A DNA stretch of 64,000 nt from Mycobacterium kiyosense (GTDB taxonomy: Bacteria > Actinomycetota > Actinomycetes > Mycobacteriales > Mycobacteriaceae): assembly GCA_021654635.1 (NCBI GenBank), contig AP025179.1, forward strand, positions 3,968,001 to 4,032,000, written 5' to 3'. The notes under the pieces are model-generated. The model was given only the letters and a program-made list of their open reading frames with translations, had not been told where the DNA came from and made no database searches. Below are positions 29,858 to 38,944 of the stretch, in pieces (within the stretch, counting starts at the first letter, position 1; each line of letters opens with the position of its first letter). The position numbers and the translations under genes were made by a program.

Positions 29858-30361
29858 CGCCTCCTCGGTGTGCACCGGCGCCGCCAGGCTCGGCCGCACC
29901 GGCAGCTCTACCCAGCTGGTACAACCCCGGTATTCGGGAGTCCGGGGCAGCCGCACCGGCTCGGCCAGCGGTAGGGCCGAGACCACCAGCACCGCGAGTT
30001 TGTGCCGGGGCCGAAAGTCCAGCCGGTCGGCGCGCACCGAATCGGCGGTCCAGATGTGCAGATCCTCGATCTGGCTGAGTCCTTCCAGCCGGTTGACCTC
30101 AACTGCGGCAACGACTTTCGCAGCGGCACGCACCGTCACGTGTTCGTCGTCGCTGTCCTGCGCCGCCGGCCCGAGCAAACCCCGATGCTCCGGCCGGACC
30201 CGCGCGGCATGGCTGTGCGCCACGGTCGGGAACAGCAGGAAATCCTGCGCGGCGACTTCGAAACGCTTCTCACCGATGCCGCCCTTGCGCAGCAGGACGG
30301 TCTGGCGCCCGTCGAGCAGCGCGTGCACGGCCGCGCTCCACTCCTTCAGGGCGGGCGTCAC
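29816..30361 (-). CDS. DUF1802 family protein
   Basis: A 181-residue protein starting at GTG 30361, overlapping the DUF2277 stop (GTGA). It begins TPALKEWSAAVHALLDG and has LLRKGGIGEKRFEV and FLLFPTVAHSHA, the typical DUF1802 pattern. The last 42 bases overlap the converging CocE gene. Function unknown. Confidence 0.78.
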   Translation of the reverse strand: MTPALKEWSAAVHALLDGRQTVLLRKGGIGEKRFEVAAQDFLLFPTVAHSHAARVRPEHRGLLGPAAQDSDDEHVTVRAAAKVVAAVEVNRLEGLSQIEDLHIWTADSVRADRLDFRPRHKLAVLVVSALPLAEPVRLPRTPEYRGCTSWVELPVRPSLAAPVHTEEALAGVVARVRRAVS

Positions 30362-30627
30362 TGTGACCTGGCGAGCCGGGCCACCACCTCGGGGCGGCGC
30401 AGCGGCGGTACGGTCCGGGGCGGTTGCCGTCGGGCCGGAAGCGCCTCGAGCAACCGCGCCGTGGTCGCGGTGACCTCGGCGACGGCGGCTTCGAACGCCT
30501 CGGCGTTGGCCGCCGACTGGTGCGTGATGCCGCTGACCTTGCGCACGTACTGCCGCGCGGCCGCGGCGATCTCCTGGGCGGTGGCCGGCGGTTCGAGTCC
30601 GCGCAGTTCGGTGATGTTGCGGCACAT
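30358..30627 (-). CDS. DUF2277 family protein
   Basis: An 89-residue protein. The start at 30627 gives MCRNITELRGLEPPATAQEI, the usual DUF2277 N-terminus; upstream in-frame starts are not needed. It carries RQYVRKVSGITH and an Arg/Pro-rich tail. Function unknown; coupled to DUF1802. Confidence 0.8.
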   Translation of the reverse strand: MCRNITELRGLEPPATAQEIAAAARQYVRKVSGITHQSAANAEAFEAAVAEVTATTARLLEALPARRQPPRTVPPLRRPEVVARLARSQ

Positions 30628-30754
30628 GGCGTCCACCATAAGCCGGGGCGGCAACTACGCGAAGGTGTGTGGACGGGGGTTGCCGATGGTGCCGACGTGC
30701 TCGGCCAGCTGCCGTCGCCAGATGCGCACCCGGGCGACGGCTACGGTGAAGGCC

Positions 30755-31504
30755 ATGACCGACGACATCCTGCTGATCGAGACCGACGCACGAGTGCGCA
30801 CCCTGACCCTGAACCGTCCGCAGTCCCGCAACGCCCTGTCCGCGGCACTACGCGACCAGTTCTTCGGCGCCCTGGCCGACGCCGAGACCGACGACGGCGT
30901 CGACGTCGTCATCGTCACCGGCGCCGACCCGGTGTTCTGCGCCGGGCTGGACCTGAAGGAACTCGGCGATCAGACGGCGCTGCCGGACATCTCCCCGCGC
31001 TGGCCGGCCCTGACCAAACCGGTGATCGGCGCGATCAACGGCGCCGCCGTCACCGGCGGGCTCGAGCTGGCGCTGTACTGCGACATCCTGATCGCTTCCG
31101 AGCAGGCGCGGTTTGCCGACACCCACGCCAGGGTCGGTCTGCTGCCCACCTGGGGCCTGAGCGTGCGATTGCCGCAGAAGGTGGGCGTGGGCCTGGCCCG
31201 CCGGATGAGCATGACCGGCGACTACATCTCGGCCGCCGACGCGCTGCGCGCGGGCCTGGTCACCGAGGTGGTCCCGCACGACCAGCTGCTGCCAACCGCT
31301 CGTCAGGTCGCGGCCTCCATCGTCGGCAACAACCAGGACGCGGTGCGCGCGCTGCTCGCCTCCTACCACCACATCGACGACGCGCAGATCGGCGGCGGCC
31401 TGTGGCTGGAAGCCGCAGCGGCCCGGCAGTTCAAAACCAGCGGCGACGACATCGCCGCGAACCGCGCCGCGGTGCTGCAGCGCGGACGTTCGCAGGTGCG
31501 CTGA
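30755..31504 (+). CDS. echA16: Enoyl-CoA hydratase/isomerase family protein EchA16
   Basis: A 249-residue crotonase-fold protein. The oxyanion-hole motif is CAGLDLKELG and the second loop is GAINGAAVTGGLELAL; ARVGLLPTWGLSVRLPQ follows. It matches Mtb Rv2831 in position beside ugpC. ATG at 30755 has GAAGG just before it. It probably hydrates enoyl-CoA; the true substrate is unknown. Confidence 0.88.
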   Translation: MTDDILLIETDARVRTLTLNRPQSRNALSAALRDQFFGALADAETDDGVDVVIVTGADPVFCAGLDLKELGDQTALPDISPRWPALTKPVIGAINGAAVTGGLELALYCDILIASEQARFADTHARVGLLPTWGLSVRLPQKVGVGLARRMSMTGDYISAADALRAGLVTEVVPHDQLLPTARQVAASIVGNNQDAVRALLASYHHIDDAQIGGGLWLEAAAARQFKTSGDDIAANRAAVLQRGRSQVR

Positions 31505-31508
31505 TCGC

Positions 31509-31901
31509 ATGCACCCGCAGCAGCCGGGCTACTGGCCGCCGCCGCGGCGCAGCAGCACGGATGTCGGGGCGACGGTGGTGCTGTCGATTGCGCAGGCGGT
31601 GGCCTCGGCGGTAGCGGTCGTTTCCGCGGCGGCGCTGATGCTGTGGTTGATGATGCCGATCTGTAGTGACAACTGCGACAGTCCGCAAGTCGATCACTTT
31701 GTGCACCAGACACTTACCGCGGCGGCCGTCGCGGGCGGCGGGGTCGTGGTCGCCCTGCTGCTGGCCGGTACCGGAATCGCCGTGGCGGCGGCCCGGCGGT
31801 CTCCTATGTGGATCTGGCCGGCCGCGGGTCTGGGAATCGTCCTCGTGACCTACGGCGTCTCGGTGGGCGTGTGGATGGCCGGTCTGCCCGCCGGTAGGTG
31901 A
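31509..31901 (+). CDS. Small three-helix membrane protein
   Basis: A 130-residue protein with a Pro-rich N-terminus (HPQQPGYWPPPRRS) and hydrophobic helices near residues 22-50, 66-90 and 97-122. Two Cys (CSDNC) lie between helices 1 and 2. It starts 4 bases after echA16. Not recognised. Confidence 0.65.
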   Translation: MHPQQPGYWPPPRRSSTDVGATVVLSIAQAVASAVAVVSAAALMLWLMMPICSDNCDSPQVDHFVHQTLTAAAVAGGGVVVALLLAGTGIAVAAARRSPMWIWPAAGLGIVLVTYGVSVGVWMAGLPAGR

Positions 31902-31908
31902 CCGCGGC

Positions 31909-32982
31909 CTAGCCGATGCGGTGCGTCGTCTCGCTGTCGAAGAAGCACACCTCGTGCGGGTGCGGCACGATCGCCAGGGTCTCCCCCACGCCGACCGCGG
32001 TGCGGCGGTCGGTGCGGAACACGATGCGCTGGTTGCCGGTTTCGTTGCCCAATGGCGTTGCGTAGACGAACGATTCGAAGCCGAGTTCCTCGACCAGTTC
32101 GACGTGCACGGACAGCGCACCCGGTGTGCCCGCGGGCGTGACATCCCAGGACTCCGGTCGGACACCCATCAGCACCCGCTCGGATGCGCCCCGTGGCACC
32201 GGGATGCCCAAGCCGGCGGAGCGCACCGTCCCGTCGGCCACTGCGACCTCCAGCAGGTTCATCGACGGGGCCCCGATGAATGTCGCGACGAAGGTGTTCA
32301 CCGGATCGTCGTACAGCGCGCGCGGCGTGTCGACCTGTTGCAGCACAACGTCTTTGAGCACGGCAACCCGGTCCCCCATCGTCATCGCCTCCACCTGGTC
32401 GTGGGTGACGTAGACGGTGGTGGTGCCCAAACGGCGCTGCAGGCCCGAGATTTGCGAGCGGGTGCTGACCCGCAGTTTGGCGTCCAGGTTGGACAACGGC
32501 TCGTCCATGCAGAACACCCGCGGCCGGCGCACGATGGCCCGACCCATCGCGACCCGCTGACGTTGCCCGCCGGACAGTTTCGACGGCTTGCGGTCCAGCA
32601 GTTCGGTCAGCTCCAGCATCGCGGCGACTTCTTCGACGCGCCGCTTGGTGTCGGCGCGCGACACTCCGGCGTTGCGCAGTGCGAAACCCATGTTGCCGGC
32701 CACCGTCATGTTCGGGTACAGCGCGTAGTTCTGGAACACCATCGCCACGTCGCGGGCCCGCGCCGGCAGCGCGGTGACATCGACGTCGCCGATCGTAATG
32801 CTGCCACTTGCAACGGGTTCCAGGCCGGCCAGCATCCGCAGCGTGGTGGATTTGCCGCAACCGGACGGGCCGACCAGCACCAGGAACTCGCCGTCGGCGA
32901 TGTCGAGATCAAGCCGGTCCACCGACGGGGCTTCGGCGCCCGGATAGCGGTGCGTGACGGCGCGGTACTGCACGCTAGCCAC
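31909..32982 (-). CDS. ugpC: ABC transporter ATP-binding protein UgpC
   Basis: A 357-residue ABC ATPase starting at GTG 32982, which overlaps the ugpB stop by 8 bases. Walker A GPSGCGKST, signature LSGGQRQR and Walker B VFCMDEPLSNLD are intact, and a C-terminal regulatory (TOBE-like) domain follows. It powers the Ugp importer, which in Mtb takes up glycerophosphocholine-type diesters. Confidence 0.93.
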   Translation of the reverse strand: MASVQYRAVTHRYPGAEAPSVDRLDLDIADGEFLVLVGPSGCGKSTTLRMLAGLEPVASGSITIGDVDVTALPARARDVAMVFQNYALYPNMTVAGNMGFALRNAGVSRADTKRRVEEVAAMLELTELLDRKPSKLSGGQRQRVAMGRAIVRRPRVFCMDEPLSNLDAKLRVSTRSQISGLQRRLGTTTVYVTHDQVEAMTMGDRVAVLKDVVLQQVDTPRALYDDPVNTFVATFIGAPSMNLLEVAVADGTVRSAGLGIPVPRGASERVLMGVRPESWDVTPAGTPGALSVHVELVEELGFESFVYATPLGNETGNQRIVFRTDRRTAVGVGETLAIVPHPHEVCFFDSETTHRIG

Positions 32983-34291
32983 GGTCGGGCAGCTTCCGTT
33001 TGATCTGCCGGTCGTAGATGACCTGCAATTGTCGCTGGATGTCGGTGAAGGTCGAGCGCACGTCGGCTCCCCGCAGCCCGATGGACTCCAGCCCGGCCGA
33101 GATGACGCGGTCGGCACCTGGCAGGAACACCCGGGCGTAGTCCTGCGGTCGGGTGTTCGGGAGTTGGTCGAACGCCACCCGGGCGCGCGGATTGTCGGCC
33201 AGATACTGCTGCTGGCTGGGATCGTCCACCGCTGACTTGCGCACCGCCAGGTATCCGGTGCGCTGACTGAAATAGGCGGTGTTCTGCGGGTTGGTGAGGT
33301 AGGCAATGAACTTGACCGCGTTGCGTTTTCGCTCCTCAGACAGATTCGCCGGGATCGCCAGCCCGGCCCCACCCGTCGGGCAGGCGGGCGCACCGCCGGG
33401 GCCGGTGGGCAACGGCGCCACCCCGAAGTCGAATCGGGCCTGCGCGGTGATGCCGACCAGCGCGCCCGTCGACGCCACCGTCGAGGCCAGGATGCCGGTG
33501 GCGAACTCGTTGGCGATGTTGTTGGCGACGGCCGCATAACGCTTGACATGAATCGAGTCGTGTAGGAACGTGCCCGCCGCGATGGTCTGCGGGTCGGTGA
33601 ACCTCAGCTCCCACTTGTCCGAATATGCGCCACCGAACGCCCAGTTGGGCCCCTCGAAGGTCCAGGAGATGCCCTCCGAATTGGCCCAGCCGTGTGCCCA
33701 ATTGCGTTGTCCCACCACCCTTTGCAGCCGCGGGCCCCAGTCGTCGAACTCCTTCCAGGAACTGGGGCCGCGGTCGGGCAAGCCGGCCTGTTCCCACCTG
33801 GCTTTGTTGTAGTAGAACAGCGGCGTGGAGCGCGCGTAGGGCAGCGCGTAGTGGTGGCCGTCGAACGCGTAGTCGGCCAACAGCGAGTCGACATAGTCCG
33901 AGGTCTGAACCCCTACTTGCCGAAACAGGTCATCGAGTGGGGCTATCACCCCGCTGAGTGCGAAATGGAACCACCAGATGTCGTCCAGCACGACGACATC
34001 GGGCACGTCGGCGCCGATGACGGCGGCGTTGAACTTCTGCGCCACCTCGTCGTAGTCCTTGCCCGCGTCGATCAACTTGACCTGCAACCCCGGAAACTCC
34101 GCTTGAAAGCGGTTGATCAGCTCTTTCTCCACCGCGGTCGACAGGCCGGGGTGGTTGGACCAGAACGCGATTGGGCCGCTGCCGGACTTGACGGGCCTGG
34201 GTCCGCCCATCGCCGCGCAGCCGGCAGTCATCCCGGCGGCCGCGGTCAGCGACAGAAACCTTCTGCGGCTCAAGGTTTCTGGTGCAACCAT
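32975..34291 (-). CDS. ugpB: Substrate-binding lipoprotein UgpB
   Basis: A 438-residue periplasmic binding protein. The leader has a twin-arginine-like SRRRFLSL and the lipobox TAGC with Cys25. The body begins PIAFWSNHPG and contains PYARSTPLFYYNKA, as in Mtb UgpB. ATG 34291 is given; GTG 34297 would make a GTGA overlap with ugpE and is equally likely. It captures the substrate for UgpAE. Confidence 0.92.
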   Translation of the reverse strand: MVAPETLSRRRFLSLTAAAGMTAGCAAMGGPRPVKSGSGPIAFWSNHPGLSTAVEKELINRFQAEFPGLQVKLIDAGKDYDEVAQKFNAAVIGADVPDVVVLDDIWWFHFALSGVIAPLDDLFRQVGVQTSDYVDSLLADYAFDGHHYALPYARSTPLFYYNKARWEQAGLPDRGPSSWKEFDDWGPRLQRVVGQRNWAHGWANSEGISWTFEGPNWAFGGAYSDKWELRFTDPQTIAAGTFLHDSIHVKRYAAVANNIANEFATGILASTVASTGALVGITAQARFDFGVAPLPTGPGGAPACPTGGAGLAIPANLSEERKRNAVKFIAYLTNPQNTAYFSQRTGYLAVRKSAVDDPSQQQYLADNPRARVAFDQLPNTRPQDYARVFLPGADRVISAGLESIGLRGADVRSTFTDIQRQLQVIYDRQIKRKLPDRG

Positions 34292-34293
34292 GC

Positions 34294-35052
34294 TCACCCC
34301 TTCACCGCGCCCGAGGTCAGGCCCTTGATCATCTGGCGTTGCAGGGCGACGAAGATGAGCAGGATCGGCAGCATCGCCAGCAGGGTCACCGCCATCACCG
34401 GACCCCAGTTGGTCACGCCCTCGGCCTGCTGCAGGAAGGTCAGGCCGACCGGCAGCGGGGCCACCGATTCGTCGTCGGACATCAGGAAGGGCCACAGGTA
34501 TTCGTTCCACTCGTTGACCACGGTGATGATGCCGAAGGCGACCATGGTGGGTCCCGACATCGGCAACACCACCCACAGACATAAAGAACGGTTGCGCAAC
34601 TCAAGTTCGGCCAGCGGCAGGATGATGCCCGGGAAGGTGTTGCGCAGCCCCAGCTGTGAAATCAGCGCGTAATTGGAGATCACGGTGATCTGGTTGGGCA
34701 CCATCAGCGCGGCGATGATCAACAGGAACACCGCGTTGCGCCCCGGGAACCGCACGAAAACCAGGCCGAACGCGCTGAGCACGCCGAGCACGAACTTCAC
34801 CAGCGCCAGAACGGTTGTGATGATCACCGAGTTGCGCAGGTATGTCCAGAACGGGATCTGATGGGTGGCGGTCCGGTAGTTCTGCGGATACCAGTGCGGC
34901 GGCCACCAGGTGGTGGGTTGGGAATAGATGTCGGGCTGCTGCTTGAACGACGTGAAGAACACGAACGTCAGCGGACCGGCGATCAACAGGATCACCAGCA
35001 GCATCGCCGCGTAGCCGAGCAGGCGAGCGGGCCGGAGCGCATCGGAAGTCAT
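34294..35052 (-). CDS. ugpE: ABC transporter permease UgpE, lacking its EAA loop
   Basis: A 252-residue permease, shorter than the about 275 of Mtb UgpE. Membrane segments and the C-terminal half (PTMVAFGIITVVNEWNEYLW, LQRQMIKGLTSGAV) are normal. Between ILPLA and VVLPMS, where relatives carry a segment of about 37 residues with the EAA coupling motif, only 12 unrelated residues occur (149-160, bases 34573-34608). That stretch is about 47% GC and centred on a palindrome. The frame is kept. Without the EAA loop it should not dock to UgpC. Start overlaps ugpA (ATGA). Confidence 0.85.
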   Translation of the reverse strand: MTSDALRPARLLGYAAMLLVILLIAGPLTFVFFTSFKQQPDIYSQPTTWWPPHWYPQNYRTATHQIPFWTYLRNSVIITTVLALVKFVLGVLSAFGLVFVRFPGRNAVFLLIIAALMVPNQITVISNYALISQLGLRNTFPGIILPLAELELRNRSLCLWVVLPMSGPTMVAFGIITVVNEWNEYLWPFLMSDDESVAPLPVGLTFLQQAEGVTNWGPVMAVTLLAMLPILLIFVALQRQMIKGLTSGAVKG

Positions 35053-35945
35053 TGTCGCTGCTCGCGATCCATCACGCGTACCTGGTAGTAGGTGATGGCC
35101 AGCAACACCAGGAACATGATCGTGGCCACGGTGGCTCCGTAACCGGCGCGGAAGTTGCGGAAGGTCTCCACGTACACCTGGAAGACCATCGTGGTGGTGC
35201 CGGTGCCCTCCGGGCCGCCACGGGTCATCACGTTGATCACGTCGAACACCTGCAGCGAATTGATCAGCACGGTGATGGACAGGAAGAAGGTGGTGGGACG
35301 CAGCTGCGGCAGCAATACCCGGCGAAACGTGGTCCAGCGGCCGGCGCCGTCGATCTCGGCCGCTTCCAACAGATCTCGGCGCACCCCCTGCAGCGCGGCC
35401 AGATAGATGACGAAGGTGTAGCCGAGGTTCTTCCAGACATAGGTGACGGTCACCATGAACATCGCCCAGTGCGCATCCTGGTAGAAATCGGGCACCCCGG
35501 CCCCGATGCGGTGCAGCAGGTCCTGGATCAGACCGAAATGCGGGTCGAAGACGAACTGGGCGGCCAGGCCAACGGCCGCGCCGGAGATGACGAACGGCGC
35601 GAACACCGTGGAGCGCACCAGGTTTCGTCCGCGCAGCGGTTGGTCGAGCAGCATGGCCAGGGCCAGCCCCAACACCATCGAACCGACCACCGCGGCCACG
35701 GTGAACACCACGGTGTTGAGCAGAATCTGGGCCGTGTCCGCGCGGGTGAACCACTCGGCGTAGTTGGAAAACCCGACGAACTGCGCCCGCGGGTCGGAGA
35801 TGTTCCAGTCGAAGAACGACAGTCGGATGTTGTCGGCCAACGGCCGGTAGATGAACAACGACAACAAGGCCAGGTTGGGGCCCACCAACACCACGAACAG
35901 TGCGTAGTCCCGACGCGACCGGAGCCGTGGACGTGGGGTCGTCAC
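35049..35945 (-). CDS. ugpA: ABC transporter permease UgpA
   Basis: A 298-residue membrane permease with about six helices, beginning YALFVVLVGPNLALLSLFIY. Its EAA loop is present (LLEAAEIDGAGRWTTFRRV). It pairs with UgpE in the import channel. First gene of the ugpAEBC operon, starting at GTG 35945. Confidence 0.92.
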   Translation of the reverse strand: MTTPRPRLRSRRDYALFVVLVGPNLALLSLFIYRPLADNIRLSFFDWNISDPRAQFVGFSNYAEWFTRADTAQILLNTVVFTVAAVVGSMVLGLALAMLLDQPLRGRNLVRSTVFAPFVISGAAVGLAAQFVFDPHFGLIQDLLHRIGAGVPDFYQDAHWAMFMVTVTYVWKNLGYTFVIYLAALQGVRRDLLEAAEIDGAGRWTTFRRVLLPQLRPTTFFLSITVLINSLQVFDVINVMTRGGPEGTGTTTMVFQVYVETFRNFRAGYGATVATIMFLVLLAITYYQVRVMDREQRQ

Positions 35946-35991
35946 CGGCGCAGTGTATCGCTCGCCTACCCGCCGGGCCGTTACCGCCGAA

Positions 35992-36039
35992 CGTCACGCC
36001 AGCGCAGCGCCCGGCGACGCGAGACACGCTGGCGTGACG
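35992..36039. terminator. 13-bp perfect inverted repeat downstream of dinF
   Basis: CGTCACGCCAGCG (35992-36004) and CGCTGGCGTGACG (36027-36039) are exact complements with a 22-base loop, between dinF and ugpA. No T run follows, so a terminator or protein-binding role is only possible. Confidence 0.5.
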
Positions 36040-36044
36040 CTCGC

Positions 36045-36079
36045 GGGGCGGGGGCCGCGGGGCGGGGCGGGGGCCGCGG
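36045..36079. repeat. GC-rich tandem pair downstream of dinF
   Basis: GGGGCGGGGGCCGCGG occurs at 36045-36060 and 36064-36079, a 19-base period. No role known. Confidence 0.7.
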
Positions 36080-36100
36080 AGCGGGCCGGGAACGCAGACG

Positions 36101-37411
36101 CTACCGCGCCCAGCGACCCGACAGCGCCCGCCACCCGCCGAACATCAACCGCAGCACCATGAACAGGCTCAGCCCCGACCAGATGCCGGCCAGCCCCCAC
36201 CCGAAAGCCAACGACAACCAGATCAGCGGCAGGTAGCCCAGCAGCGCGCTGGTCGCCGTCGCGGTGCGCATGAACGCGGCGTCACCGGCGCCTAGCAACA
36301 CCCCGTCCAACGCGAAAACTATTCCGGCGACCGGCATTTGGGCCACCAGGAACCACCACGGCACACCGATCGCCGAAAGCACCGATGCGTCGTCGGTGAA
36401 CAGTCCCGGCAGCACCGCCGACCCCGCCCCCAGCCCAACCGCCAGGATCGCGGCGGCCAGCAGCGAGAACCACGTCACCCGCCGCGCCACCCATTTCGCG
36501 TGCGCGACGTCGCCGGCCCCTAAAGCGGCGCCCACCAGCGACTGTGCCGCGATGGCCAACGAATCCAGGACCAGCGCCAGAAACGTCCACAGCTGCAGCA
36601 CAATCTGATGCGCCGCCAGCGCGGCGGCGCCGAACCGGGCTGCCACCGCGGCCGCCGAGACGTAGCAGACCTGGAAAGCCAGCGTCCGCACGATCAGGTC
36701 CCGGGCCATCACCAGCTGGTTGCGCAGCACCGGCCGGTCCGGCCGCAGCGCCACCCGCTCGGCCAGCAGCGCGCCGGCGAACAACAATGCCGCCAGCCAC
36801 TGGCCGGCCAGGTTGGCCACCGCCGACCCGACCAACCCCAGCCGGGGCAAGCCCAGCCAGCCGTACACCAGCAGCGGGCACAGCAGCGCCGACAACGCGA
36901 ATCCGGCCACCACGTGGCGCAGCGGCCGCACCGTGTCCTGCACGCCGCGCATCCACCCGTTTCCGGCCAGCGAGACCAGGATGGCCGGCACGCCCAGGAT
37001 CGCGATCCGCAGCCAGGGCAGGGCGGCCGTCGCGACCGCGGCGCTGCCCGCGATCGCCGACACCGCCGGCACCGCAACGACCTGGACCGCGGCGATGGTC
37101 ACGACGCCCAGGGCCACGGCGATCCAGGTGGCCTGCACCCCTTCGTGGACGGCAGCCGCACGGTCGCCGGCTCCGAACTGGCGCGCCGAGCGCGCGGTCG
37201 TCCCGTACGACAGAAATGTCGATCCGGATCCGACCAGGCCCAGCACCAGGCTGCCGATGGCCAGACCCGCCAGCGACACCGCGCCGAGCCGACCGACCAC
37301 TGCGGTGTCGAACAACAGGTAGAGCGGCTCGGCGGCCAGCACCCCCAGGGCGGGCAGGGCCAGCGCGGCGATCCGCCGGCCACTGGCACCGCCGCCGGCC
37401 GGTGCCGTCAT
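36101..37411 (-). CDS. dinF: MATE-family efflux protein DinF
   Basis: A 436-residue integral membrane protein with about 12 helices. It has the MATE layout: EPLYLLFDTAVVGRLG in the first helix pair and duplicated halves (GNGWMRGVQDTVRPL; LVGAALGAGD). It exports drugs or metabolites by cation antiport. It lies 3 bases after nrnA as in Mtb Rv2837c-Rv2836c. Confidence 0.9.
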   Translation of the reverse strand: MTAPAGGGASGRRIAALALPALGVLAAEPLYLLFDTAVVGRLGAVSLAGLAIGSLVLGLVGSGSTFLSYGTTARSARQFGAGDRAAAVHEGVQATWIAVALGVVTIAAVQVVAVPAVSAIAGSAAVATAALPWLRIAILGVPAILVSLAGNGWMRGVQDTVRPLRHVVAGFALSALLCPLLVYGWLGLPRLGLVGSAVANLAGQWLAALLFAGALLAERVALRPDRPVLRNQLVMARDLIVRTLAFQVCYVSAAAVAARFGAAALAAHQIVLQLWTFLALVLDSLAIAAQSLVGAALGAGDVAHAKWVARRVTWFSLLAAAILAVGLGAGSAVLPGLFTDDASVLSAIGVPWWFLVAQMPVAGIVFALDGVLLGAGDAAFMRTATATSALLGYLPLIWLSLAFGWGLAGIWSGLSLFMVLRLMFGGWRALSGRWAR

Positions 37412-37414
37412 CGC

Positions 37415-38933
<1,519 letters not shown>

Positions 38934-38944
38934 GACGCAGACTC

